From assembly GCF_018271995.1 (NCBI RefSeq), contig NZ_JAGUCO010000002.1, forward strand, positions 310,001-374,000: a stretch of DNA of 64,000 nucleotides, written 5' to 3'. The position numbers and the translations under genes are program-made. Positions 46,675 through 54,480 of the stretch are shown here, one piece after another (within the stretch, counting starts at the first letter, position 1; every line of letters starts with the position of its first letter). This DNA comes from Carboxylicivirga linearis. GTDB taxonomy: Bacteria > Bacteroidota > Bacteroidia > Bacteroidales > Marinilabiliaceae. The notes under the pieces were generated by a model. The model searched no databases. It worked only from the letters and a program-made list of their open reading frames with translations, and was not told the DNA's origin.

Positions 46675-47388
46675 ATGAGAATAACAAACAGAATCTCTAT
46701 CCTATTTTGTGCAGTTATAGCACTTAGTATGATAACATTTAGTTCATGTGAGAAAGAAACAGTTGGAGAAGCAGGTAATATACCTGGAATGGGAGAAACA
46801 TCCGGAGCTTTTGAAATATCAAAAGCATTTGTGCTTCCTGAAGGAATAACAGTTTCTCCAATAACGGGCTTGTCTTCGGTATCTACAAACATTGACGATT
46901 TGACCTTAAAAAGTACAAATCATAGAAGAGAGAGAGGATGTGGAAGTGAAGTACAGTGCGAAATGACCTTTGGTAACACAAAACCTGAACCTTGCGATAT
47001 TGAAATTGAAGGCGGTACTATATTTGAATGTTTAGAAGCCGATGGCCAAAGTGGAATGTGTATGCAAACGATCAGAATACATGTATTAGGGAATAGTCAG
47101 GTGCAAGTTAAATTTTATTTGCAATGCCTAAATAAAGGGCGTCCATCAAGCAGATTGGTTGATACATATAAAATTAAAGGAGTAACAGCTTCTAAATCTT
47201 TTACGGATTTAGTAAGCGCTTTGAAACCAAAAAGGATTGACATTTCTCAGTTTAGTGATAACATGTCGGATTATAACGTTATTCAGGGTAAAATCCAACG
47301 ATGTGTATGGAGCTTAACCAATAGCATCTATGGTGTTAATCAAGAAGATTGGGATTATATTGCTTCGTTGCAGGATATGGAAGACTAG
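46675..47388 (+). CDS. Hypothetical lipoprotein, short paralogue
   Basis: 237 residues, lipobox FSSC (Cys25) followed by EKETVGEAGNIPGMGET, nearly the same as the preceding gene after its lipobox. Aligned blocks: GGTIFECLE, LQCLNKGRPS, IKGVTASKSFTDLV, VIQGKIQRCVWSLTN. It lacks the C-terminal half of its neighbour. Unknown function; tandem duplication with conserved promoter and terminator is evident. Confidence 0.68.
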   Translation: MRITNRISILFCAVIALSMITFSSCEKETVGEAGNIPGMGETSGAFEISKAFVLPEGITVSPITGLSSVSTNIDDLTLKSTNHRRERGCGSEVQCEMTFGNTKPEPCDIEIEGGTIFECLEADGQSGMCMQTIRIHVLGNSQVQVKFYLQCLNKGRPSSRLVDTYKIKGVTASKSFTDLVSALKPKRIDISQFSDNMSDYNVIQGKIQRCVWSLTNSIYGVNQEDWDYIASLQDMED

Positions 47389-47442
47389 CAGATTTATTAT
47401 TATTTCACACTCCTGTGAGGTTTTAAGATTTTAATTAATAAT

Positions 47443-47475
47443 AAAGGATGAGGGCAGCGGCTTTCATCCTTTTTT
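47443..47475 (+). terminator. Terminator T3 (GGATGAGGG-type)
   Basis: AAAGGATGAGGG (47443-47454) pairs with CTTTCATCCTTT (47461-47472) with G.U pairs, 6 nt loop, then U-run. Confidence 0.82.
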
Positions 47476-47500
47476 GGTTTTAATACACATACTGCCTCTA

Positions 47501-47596
47501 TTAAACCACAGATTATTAAGATTAAATGGATTATTTTCATTATTACTCCAGAAAACTCATTACTAAATCTTAATAATCTTGTTAATCTGTGGTTAA
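47501..47596. repeat. Small inverted-repeat element (about 96 bp)
   Basis: The left arm begins TTAAACCACAGATTATTAAG (47501) and continues to 47532; the right arm ends AATCTGTGGTTAA (47596). The reverse complement of the right arm, TTAACCACAGATTAACAAG..., matches the left with a few changes over about 30 bp. Motifs of the ACCACAGATTAA...AAGATT kind recur in several bacterial genomes as non-autonomous repeats; no transposase is present. It lies in the gap between convergent genes. Confidence 0.65.
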
Positions 47597-47598
47597 TG

Positions 47599-48234
47599 TC
47601 ATCTCTCTTTTTTAATTATAAAAACAATGTAAATACTCAACACGGCTGCAAACATACACCATGTTGATATCATATATTTCAGGTAAAAGACTTTTGCAAC
47701 CACAAAAAACAAAAGCATAGCAATACCCAGATAATTAATCTGTCGTTTGCTTGAAAGAATAAAAGGTAAAACAGCCGGAAACAGATATAATATCCCACTC
47801 CACCAATTAGTGCTCTGGAAATGTCCTACCTGATAAAAAATATGTTGCCCGTCGATATGTGCTGACACAGGGTAAAACAACATACGATATCCAAGAATAA
47901 TAAAGAGTATCACTCCTATTATTAGCGAATAAGCTATCCATTGTTTCCGTTGTTTATTCTGTTCTAATCTATAAGTTGACAACGGTACCCATACAGGCCA
48001 TATCAATTGAGCAAATATTAAAAAGCCAAAGGTTGCCCACGCTTCAATATACTTGTAACTGCTATTCTCTAACGCAACCCACAACCAACCTTCAAAAAAT
48101 TGCTGAATACCAAACATTAAAGGTATCATGGCAAAAAAGAGTTTCTCTTTCTGTTTATTCTTTTTAAGAGCTACCACTCCTACTGTGGATATTACGGCAC
48201 TGGCTCCAAAACTTACTTCAGCTGAAAAACACAT
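47599..48234 (-). CDS. DUF6629-like integral membrane protein
   Basis: 211 residues with six or seven hydrophobic helices (ASAVISTVGVVAL, LFFAMIPLMFGIQQFFEGWLW, FGFLIFAQLIWPVWVPL, IAYSLIIGVILFIILGY, further C-terminal segments). The N-terminus MCFSAEVSFGASA and the QQFFEGWLW motif fit the DUF6629 family as I recall it. Function unknown. Convergent with the lipoprotein gene across the inverted-repeat element. Confidence 0.65.
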   Translation of the reverse strand: MCFSAEVSFGASAVISTVGVVALKKNKQKEKLFFAMIPLMFGIQQFFEGWLWVALENSSYKYIEAWATFGFLIFAQLIWPVWVPLSTYRLEQNKQRKQWIAYSLIIGVILFIILGYRMLFYPVSAHIDGQHIFYQVGHFQSTNWWSGILYLFPAVLPFILSSKRQINYLGIAMLLFFVVAKVFYLKYMISTWCMFAAVLSIYIVFIIKKER

Positions 48235-48358
48235 ACTTTACTTTTTAGGGTGATTATCAAAAATAGAAATATATCCTTTCAATTCAAATCTTCTGCCTTT
48301 GACCTAACAACTTAAAAATAATTAGTTTTTAGTTATCTTCAGACTAAAATTTTACAAT

Positions 48359-49351
48359 ATGCCTCTAACTATCCACGACATAAAAAATGCCCAACAGCGA
48401 ATTGCACCATTTATTAAAAAAACACCCATCCTTTCATCAACATTACTAAATAAGTGGTTAGGACATGAGGTGTTCTTTAAAGCGGAGTGTATGCAGAAAA
48501 TTGGAGCTTTTAAGGTTCGCGGAGCTTGTAACACTGTTTCGTGGTTAATCGAAAACAATATTCGTCCTAAAAAACTAATAGCAAATAGTTCGGGCAACCA
48601 TGCACAGGCAGTGGCCTACGCAGCACGGCAATTTAATATTCCGTCCACTATTTATATGCCCAAATATGCTTCAAAAGTTAAAATACAAGCAACCAAAGCA
48701 TATGGTGCTCATGTAGATTTATCAGAAAACAGAATCATTACAGACGAAAAAGTTAAGAAAGCATCAGAAGAAGAAGGAACCTATTGGATTCATCCTTTTA
48801 ATAATGTAAAGGTAATTGCTGGTCAGGGAACAGCTGCTTATGAAGCCTTGCATCAAGTTAACGATATAGATGCCGTGTTTGCACCATGCGGAGGTGGAGG
48901 TCTATTATCGGGCACATTAATTGCTGCCCGGGCATTAGCATCGCGCGCCAAAGTAATTGGAGCGGAACCTCTCAATGCTAATGATGCAGCAGAATCGTTA
49001 CGTACCGGTTCTATACAAAAACTTACTTCTACACCTGATACTTTGGCCGATGGTGCCATGACCATGTCGGTGGGTGACATTACCTTTGAATATCTGAAAC
49101 AGCTCGATGATTTTTATGAAGTACCAGAAGAAAATATTATATACTGGACTCAATGGCTAACACATCTGTTAAAAATACATATTGAACCTACCAGCGCCAT
49201 GGCAATGGAAGCGGCCGTTCAGTGGCTGAAAAAACAAAAGAGTAAGAAAAAAGTCGTGTTAGTACTATCCGGTGGAAATATCGACCATTTGGTCCAGAAA
49301 AAAATATGGAACACTAATCATCTGGACATCACTCCCAATAGGCATCTATAA
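48359..49351 (+). CDS. PLP-dependent threonine/serine dehydratase family protein
   Basis: 330 residues, fold type II. Cofactor lysine Lys52 in GAFKVRGACN, asparagine loop SSGNHAQAVAYAA, phosphate-binding CGGGGLLSG. It is short and lacks the C-terminal ACT regulatory domain of biosynthetic IlvA, which points to a catabolic threonine dehydratase or a serine racemase/dehydratase. Which amino acid is used cannot be told. Monocistronic; its 3' region overlaps the sigma-54 unit. Confidence 0.87.
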   Translation: MPLTIHDIKNAQQRIAPFIKKTPILSSTLLNKWLGHEVFFKAECMQKIGAFKVRGACNTVSWLIENNIRPKKLIANSSGNHAQAVAYAARQFNIPSTIYMPKYASKVKIQATKAYGAHVDLSENRIITDEKVKKASEEEGTYWIHPFNNVKVIAGQGTAAYEALHQVNDIDAVFAPCGGGGLLSGTLIAARALASRAKVIGAEPLNANDAAESLRTGSIQKLTSTPDTLADGAMTMSVGDITFEYLKQLDDFYEVPEENIIYWTQWLTHLLKIHIEPTSAMAMEAAVQWLKKQKSKKKVVLVLSGGNIDHLVQKKIWNTNHLDITPNRHL

Positions 49352-49424
49352 TTATACAATTAAAGACAGCTGAACGTAAGGTTAACATATTTTAACCACC
49401 AACAAGAGTACATACATTGTTTTT

Positions 49425-49440
49425 TGGCACAAGTATTGCA
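49425..49440 (+). promoter_or_regulatory. Sigma-54 promoter
   Basis: TGGCACAAGTATTGCA is an exact match to the -24/-12 consensus TGGCAC-N5-TTGCA, with ten bases between GG and GC. Start expected near 49452. A GGTTAA-N6-TTAACC inverted repeat at 49380-49397 lies about 55-70 bp upstream of the start, where an activator could bind. Only about 70 nt separate the start from a strong terminator, with the lipoprotein gene beyond. Confidence 0.65.
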
Positions 49441-49451
49441 TTAAACCTATC

Positions 49452-49521
49452 AGATTTTTTTTCATAGATTTGGGTTAGGTTAGTAAAACGGATGATAGCA
49501 ACGGTTATCATCCGTTTTTTT
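49452..49521 (+). ncRNA. Candidate short sigma-54-dependent RNA
   Basis: From the predicted sigma-54 start to the end of the terminator U-run is about 70 nt with no start codon followed by a sensible ORF. It begins with a U8 stretch and ends in the hairpin ACGGATGATA/TATCATCCGT. This is the structure of a small regulatory RNA, but the terminator could equally end the dehydratase transcript, or read-through could express the next gene. Confidence 0.35.
49485..49521 (+). terminator. Terminator T4 (ACGGATGATA-type)
   Basis: AAAACGGATGATA (49485-49497) pairs with TATCATCCGTTTT (49506-49518), short loop, then a U-run. Confidence 0.88.
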
Positions 49522-49580
49522 GTATCTATGATATACGCAACCTTTTAAGTATCTGTTCATCATTACATAAAACAGACACT

Positions 49581-50135
49581 ATGAAAAGAATCTTACTAGC
49601 CATTTTAATCGCATCTATACTTGCATTACTTACTGCTTGCGATAAGAACAATAAAAACACCCAATACACCCCTATAAATCAAAGAATATTATTTCAAGTG
49701 GAGTATATTAATTATGCCTGGATATATCAGCACAATGGTTATCTGATAGATTGTTCCGGCAATATATATTCATTCAACAATCCGGAAAACTGGAATTTTA
49801 TTGAAGATAATGGTACGATTAGTGAAGTTGCCATGAATGAAAACCTGTTATCTACCGATTCGATTATATATACTCTTGATGATGCTAATCTGGAAAATAA
49901 GCAATACAAAATTAATCATGCAGTAAAAGGAAATATTTCAGATCTTAAATGTGAAATGGTAGATGCTGGAACGATAGTGTATTCGACTTTTACTCTGAAT
50001 AAACGAACCCATAAATACAAGCAGGTAATACTAAATCAGTGGGGTGATTGTAGTAGAGAAAACAGCTCAGCTGCTGCCAAGGATTTATATGAATGGCTGC
50101 GATATGTAGAAGAAAATTATCTTTTGAATAATTAA
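49581..50135 (+). CDS. Hypothetical lipoprotein
   Basis: 184 residues with a clear lipobox (LLTAC, Cys20) and then CDKNNKNTQ. The mature part has conserved-looking aromatic positions (YINYAWIYQHNGYLIDCSG) but I recognise no family. It follows the sigma-54 promoter/terminator unit by 60 nt and precedes lrgA by 78 bp. Confidence 0.65.
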   Translation: MKRILLAILIASILALLTACDKNNKNTQYTPINQRILFQVEYINYAWIYQHNGYLIDCSGNIYSFNNPENWNFIEDNGTISEVAMNENLLSTDSIIYTLDDANLENKQYKINHAVKGNISDLKCEMVDAGTIVYSTFTLNKRTHKYKQVILNQWGDCSRENSSAAAKDLYEWLRYVEENYLLNN

Positions 50136-50213
50136 TAATAACCTACTTTCTCAATTCCTCATGTTCAGATTATTCTATTAATTTTGCTGTTGATCTGATT
50201 TTAACCGCGGGGA

Positions 50214-50567
50214 ATGAAAATATTTAAGCAATTACTTATTATTCTAGTCATTAATTTTGCCGGTGAGCTTATTAGCGAAACATTATCTGAACCCTTACCG
50301 GGAAGTATTATTGGTATGCTAATTCTACTAATTCTATTATTGACGGGTTTAGTTAAGGAAAAGCACATTGCCGAGACAGCCACTTTTTTATTGGATAACA
50401 TGCCTTTTTTCTTTATTCCGGCTGGCGTAAGCGTAATGGTTTCGTATCAGTTTTTGGACGGACATTTGGCTGCAACCATCAGCACCATTGTATTATCTAC
50501 CCTTTTTGTAATGATTGTTACTGGCTTGGTAACACAGTTCTTAATAAAAAGTAAGAAAGATGACTGA
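50214..50567 (+). CDS. lrgA: LrgA/CidA-family membrane protein
   Basis: 117 residues with four hydrophobic helices; ISETLSEPLPGSIIGMLILLI and AETATFLLDNMPFFFIPAGVSVM are family signatures. LrgA/CidA are small holin-like membrane proteins tied to cell-envelope control, and in some bacteria to pyruvate or glycolate transport together with LrgB. The last 8 bp overlap lrgB, so translation is coupled. TAATTTTG at 50179-50186 may be the -7 element. Confidence 0.9.
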   Translation: MKIFKQLLIILVINFAGELISETLSEPLPGSIIGMLILLILLLTGLVKEKHIAETATFLLDNMPFFFIPAGVSVMVSYQFLDGHLAATISTIVLSTLFVMIVTGLVTQFLIKSKKDD

Positions 50568-51258
50568 AACACTAACCAATACTCACCTGTTTGGCATTTT
50601 ACTTACTTTGGGATTGTATTATGGATGCCTCTGGTTACGTAAACGATTACAAAAAAACTATATTAACCCATTACTAATAAGTGCTTTTTTAATTATTATA
50701 ATTCTTACACAGGTTCAAATACCATACGAGCATTATACAAAGGGAGCTAATTTTATCCACGCTTTCCTAGGTCCGGTTACTGTGGTACTGGCCCTTCCCT
50801 TATACCGCCAGCGTAAACTATTGGTACAACATAAATTTTCGATATTAGGAGGTATATTTAGTGGTGTTGCAGCATCTTTTATATCAGTTATTGTGTTATG
50901 CCGCGTATTTCATTTAAATGAAATACTGGAGCGCTCTCTTATACCCCACTCCGTTACTACGCCTATTGGAATAGCGGTAAGTAATTCGTTGGAAGCCATA
51001 GAAGGCATTACAGTCATTTCTATTATTATTACCGGCTTACTTGGAGCTTCCATCGCTAAAATACTGTACCGTATTCTGCGAATTACTCATCCCATTGCAA
51101 AAGGATTAACTCTGGGTACTTCTGCACATGTTTTAGGCACAACTAAAGCCATTGAAATGGGAGAAACAGAAGGTGCTGTTAGTAGTTTAGCAATTGGTGT
51201 AGCAGCTATTACAACTGTTATAATGGTAACTGTTTTGCAGGTTTGGGGTTTGTATTGA
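50560..51258 (+). CDS. lrgB: LrgB-family membrane protein
   Basis: 232 residues, several helices. FLGPVTVVLALPLYRQRK, LERSLIPHSVTTPIGIAVS and TLGTSAHVLGTTKAIEMGE are the LrgB/CidB core motifs. It overlaps lrgA and works with it. Confidence 0.93.
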   Translation: MTETLTNTHLFGILLTLGLYYGCLWLRKRLQKNYINPLLISAFLIIIILTQVQIPYEHYTKGANFIHAFLGPVTVVLALPLYRQRKLLVQHKFSILGGIFSGVAASFISVIVLCRVFHLNEILERSLIPHSVTTPIGIAVSNSLEAIEGITVISIIITGLLGASIAKILYRILRITHPIAKGLTLGTSAHVLGTTKAIEMGETEGAVSSLAIGVAAITTVIMVTVLQVWGLY

Positions 51259-51286
51259 AGAACTATATAATTGTCAAAACCAGTCT

Positions 51287-52546
51287 ATGAAATATCTTTT
51301 GATTTTTATTTTAAGCATCTTTTTCACCAAGATAAATGCTCAATACCAAGGCCCTATCGACGCAATTACAGATGGATATGGTGCTAATGGCAAGAACGAT
51401 GTGTCGGTAATGAATATTACTAACGATTATTGGGCGCTAAGGGACATTTCTATTTTCTACCCATTAGATATTTCGAATCCTGTTCCAACCATTTTTTATT
51501 CGCATGGATATGCATCTGTAGATACTGCTTTTCATATTGAGACCTTACGACATCTGGCATCTCGTGGATATGCTGTTGTTTTTGTACCTTATAAATCAAT
51601 TGGTATTGATAATACCGAACGTTATGCCACACTTAGAAATGGCTTTATAAAAGCCGCCAGAACGGCCACATCCATTATTGATACAACCCGTGTTGGATTT
51701 TTTGGACAATCATTTGGAGGCGGAGCCACTCCTGCCAATGCTTATAAATTATTTACCCATTACAATTGGGGAGTTAACGGACGTTTTATGTATTGCTCAG
51801 CTCCCTGGTATTCGTTTGAAATAACACAAGACGAATTATTAAACTTCTCTTCCAACTGCAATCTATTAACTGTATTATACAATGATGATACCTCTAATGA
51901 CCATCGTATGGGCATGGATATCTTTAATACAATCTCCATTGACAAAGACCACAAAGATTGCTTAATAGCTTATTCATCAACCATTGATGATTACAATTAT
52001 GATGCAGATCACACTCTTCCTGCCCAATATACAAACAACGCTGAATTTGATGCTTTAGACTACTATGTTACTTTTCGTTTGCTGGATGCTTTGGCTGATT
52101 ACACATTCACTGGTAATGTTACTGCCAAACAAATTGCGTTGAGTAGCGGCAGTACTGAACAGATTGAGATGGGATTATTACCCAACTTATTGTGGAGCGA
52201 CAACCCTGAGCCAATATATGATCAAACAAAATATAACTCCCCATGTGGTAGCGAATACAATCCAAGAATTGAGTATTGTGATTCTAGTGTTGGCATTGAT
52301 CTGGCTACTATTAATGAAAGTAATCCAATTGTATTTCCTAATCCTGCTAATGATATTTTAAATGTAAACCTCGATGATAATTCGGATGAATTACTAGTAG
52401 AAATTTATAATTCAAAAGGTTGTCTTTTACTTCAGGAATACAATCAAAAAACAATTCATATTACCCATTTAAAGTCTGGAGTTTATTTTTGTTTAATAAG
52501 CTCCTGCAATAATCAACAATGCATCAAATTTGTTAAATCAAAATAA
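51287..52546 (+). CDS. Secreted alpha/beta hydrolase with type IX secretion C-terminal domain
   Basis: 419 residues: signal peptide (FFTKINAQ), alpha/beta-hydrolase domain (about 50-300) with nucleophile Ser142 in GFFGQSFGGG and an oxyanion region FYSHGYAS, similar to dienelactone hydrolase/PET-hydrolase-like esterases, then a T9SS sorting domain (about 340-419; VFPNPANDILNVNL, LKSGVYFCLI, KFVKSK). The acid and histidine were not assigned with certainty. It should be exported to the surface or medium by the gliding/T9SS apparatus, whose genes are not in this window. Possibly co-transcribed with lrgAB (28 bp gap). Confidence 0.85.
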   Translation: MKYLLIFILSIFFTKINAQYQGPIDAITDGYGANGKNDVSVMNITNDYWALRDISIFYPLDISNPVPTIFYSHGYASVDTAFHIETLRHLASRGYAVVFVPYKSIGIDNTERYATLRNGFIKAARTATSIIDTTRVGFFGQSFGGGATPANAYKLFTHYNWGVNGRFMYCSAPWYSFEITQDELLNFSSNCNLLTVLYNDDTSNDHRMGMDIFNTISIDKDHKDCLIAYSSTIDDYNYDADHTLPAQYTNNAEFDALDYYVTFRLLDALADYTFTGNVTAKQIALSSGSTEQIEMGLLPNLLWSDNPEPIYDQTKYNSPCGSEYNPRIEYCDSSVGIDLATINESNPIVFPNPANDILNVNLDDNSDELLVEIYNSKGCLLLQEYNQKTIHITHLKSGVYFCLISSCNNQQCIKFVKSK

Positions 52547-52550
52547 AAAA

Positions 52551-52586
52551 GCGCATGACTACCGTTTCGTCATGCGCATTTTTTTA
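52551..52586 (+). terminator. Terminator of hydrolase gene
   Basis: GCGCATGA (52551-52558) and TCATGCGC (52570-52577) form a perfect stem, followed by ATTTTTTT. An A-run just upstream makes it bidirectional for the convergent nif transcript. The next 200 bp to nifV hold nothing I can name. Confidence 0.88.
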
Positions 52587-52790
52587 AAGGGTTGTAGGCA
52601 TTTAATTAAACCTCTTCTATTTATAAACTACAACCCACTCTTCCAAGATTTTTATTTTGATTGCTAACTCAGCCAAAATTCTAACGAAAGCATTCTATAT
52701 AAATGCTATTAAGAAATTGACAATATTTATTGAAGCCTTGGCAGACTTCAGGATTTTTCAAGCTTATTTTTGAGTAAGGTTTATTTTATT

Positions 52791-53906
52791 CTAATTAAAC
52801 AGTTGCTCATAAATGGCAACCAACTCTTCTTTTTTTACTTCACCATTAAAACTCTTTTCTCTGTTTTTAATGGCGTCTAATACTTTTTGCGAATCTTCTT
52901 TTGAAAGATATACGCCAACTTCATTTAAAACAGACTGTATAATAGCACTTCCGGAATGCTTGCCTATCACAAACGAACTACTTTGCCCAATATCCTGAGG
53001 GTTAAAAGCATGATAACTCATTGGATTATTAATCAGGCTACGACAGTGTATACCCGATTCATGTGAGAAAACTCTTTCACCAACAATGGGTTTTGACACA
53101 GAGTTTTTTCGTCCTGAAACCTTCTCGATGTAATTACTTAATTCGGTGCAGGTCTCAAGGTTAATCCTATTGTTTTGATGAACCGAATAGTTTAAAGCAG
53201 CCACCACTTCTTCTAAAGCAGCATTGCCAGCTCGCTCACCCAAACCATTTACTGTTAATGAAGCGCAAGTAGCTCCCGATTGCAATGCAACCAAAGTATT
53301 GGCAGTTGCCATACCCAAATCATTATGAGCATGGAACTCCAACTCTATTCCTTTACAAAGCTCCTTGTAACGTTTAAACATTTCAGCGGTGCTTAATGGA
53401 TGCATAATACCTACTGTATCGGCCAAGCGAATACGATTAGCTCCCAAACCCACTGCTTCTGAAATAAATTCTTCCAGAAAAGCAGGATCAGTACGAGATG
53501 CATCTTGTGCACCCACTGATACAAACTCAAACATATCAAGAGCCTGCCTCAACACCGATTGAAGCGAATGCATTAACCAGCTTCGATCTTTATTCATCGA
53601 CGACAGGTGAATTGCAGATACGGGGAAGGAAATATTGATCCGCTCAGCTCCTGTACGTAGCGACGCTTCTATATCGGAACGGTGTGCACGCGCCCAACAA
53701 GTGGAGTCAAATCTAAACCCCTGTGCTATTAATGCCTTAATATCTTTTTCTTCTTTAGATGAAATTATAGGCGTACCTATCTCAAGCTCCTGAACTCCTG
53801 CCTCATCAAGCAAAGCAGCAATTTTCATTTTTTCTTCTAACGAAAAAGAAACACCCGGAGCCTGTTCTCCATCACGCAAAGTCGTATCTATTAATTTATA
53901 GGCCAT
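52791..53906 (-). CDS. nifV: Homocitrate synthase
   Basis: 371 residues of the isopropylmalate/homocitrate synthase TIM-barrel family. DTTLRDGEQAPGVSFS is the N-terminal signature, with the metal ligand Asp; HAHNDLGMA provides the metal-binding histidines; GLGERAGNAALEEV and HESGIHCRSL complete the active site. There is no C-terminal regulatory (LeuA allosteric) domain, which fits NifV rather than LeuA. Homocitrate is the organic ligand of the FeMo-cofactor. Its position at the end of the nif cluster supports the call. Confidence 0.92.
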   Translation of the reverse strand: MAYKLIDTTLRDGEQAPGVSFSLEEKMKIAALLDEAGVQELEIGTPIISSKEEKDIKALIAQGFRFDSTCWARAHRSDIEASLRTGAERINISFPVSAIHLSSMNKDRSWLMHSLQSVLRQALDMFEFVSVGAQDASRTDPAFLEEFISEAVGLGANRIRLADTVGIMHPLSTAEMFKRYKELCKGIELEFHAHNDLGMATANTLVALQSGATCASLTVNGLGERAGNAALEEVVAALNYSVHQNNRINLETCTELSNYIEKVSGRKNSVSKPIVGERVFSHESGIHCRSLINNPMSYHAFNPQDIGQSSSFVIGKHSGSAIIQSVLNEVGVYLSKEDSQKVLDAIKNREKSFNGEVKKEELVAIYEQLFN

Positions 53907-54039
53907 AGCAAAGGGGTTTAAATTTGTATTTTTTGAAAAAGGTTTTTAGACCTCGAATTATTAGACTTTATCTATAAATGTACACCCATTGCAATGTGCA
54001 AATCAGTCTAAATTTTATAAAAGTCTAACATTCTAAAAT

Positions 54040-54345
54040 TTAGTCTGTAATCAAATATTCTTCAACTGCTTCTCCTTCTTCCAACGCATCTAATATTTCA
54101 TCAATTCGCTCTTCAGTAACACCACCATACCAAAGGTTATTTGGGTGGATTACCATGATAGGTCCTTGGGAACATACATTCAAACATCCTGTTGTTGAAA
54201 CAGTAACGTCTAAACCGCGGTCACCACACTCTTCCATTAAATAGGTAAGTAAATCAGTAGCACCGTTTTTATTACAGTAACCTTGTGCATCGCCCGCCAT
54301 ACGGAACGAGTTACACACTAAAATGTGATAATCTGGCTTTTTCAT
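54040..54345 (-). CDS. [2Fe-2S] ferredoxin, thioredoxin-like fold
   Basis: 101 residues from ATG 54345; the longer frame begins with TTG only. Cys11, Cys24, Cys54 and Cys58 fit the C-x12-C / C-x3-C ligand pattern of thioredoxin-like [2Fe-2S] ferredoxins; TTGCLNVCSQGP is characteristic. An extra Cys40 is present. Similar ferredoxins sit in nif clusters of Clostridium and Azotobacter and are thought to interact with nitrogenase or its maturation. Role here: electron carrier for nitrogenase or NifB (inference). Confidence 0.88.
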   Translation of the reverse strand: MKKPDYHILVCNSFRMAGDAQGYCNKNGATDLLTYLMEECGDRGLDVTVSTTGCLNVCSQGPIMVIHPNNLWYGGVTEERIDEILDALEEGEAVEEYLITD

Positions 54346-54480
54346 ACTATTCGTTTTTTTGTTTAGTTTATTTATGTCTGTTATTATTAGTATCAAGTAG
54401 CAAGACAGAAGTATCAGGATTATAATTCGTCATAACAACACTTCTGCCTTCTGCCTTTAAACTGTTCTACTTTTAAAATA

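Noticed and set aside
54040-54396. Ferredoxin start at TTG 54396
   Set aside because: The extra residues are not part of the fold; ATG 54345 starts MKKPDYHILVC as usual.
54406-54450. CAGAAGT/ACTTCTG inverted and CTTCTGCC direct repeats upstream of the ferredoxin gene
   Set aside because: Short arms with a 27 nt loop; too weak to claim a regulatory site or a repeat family.
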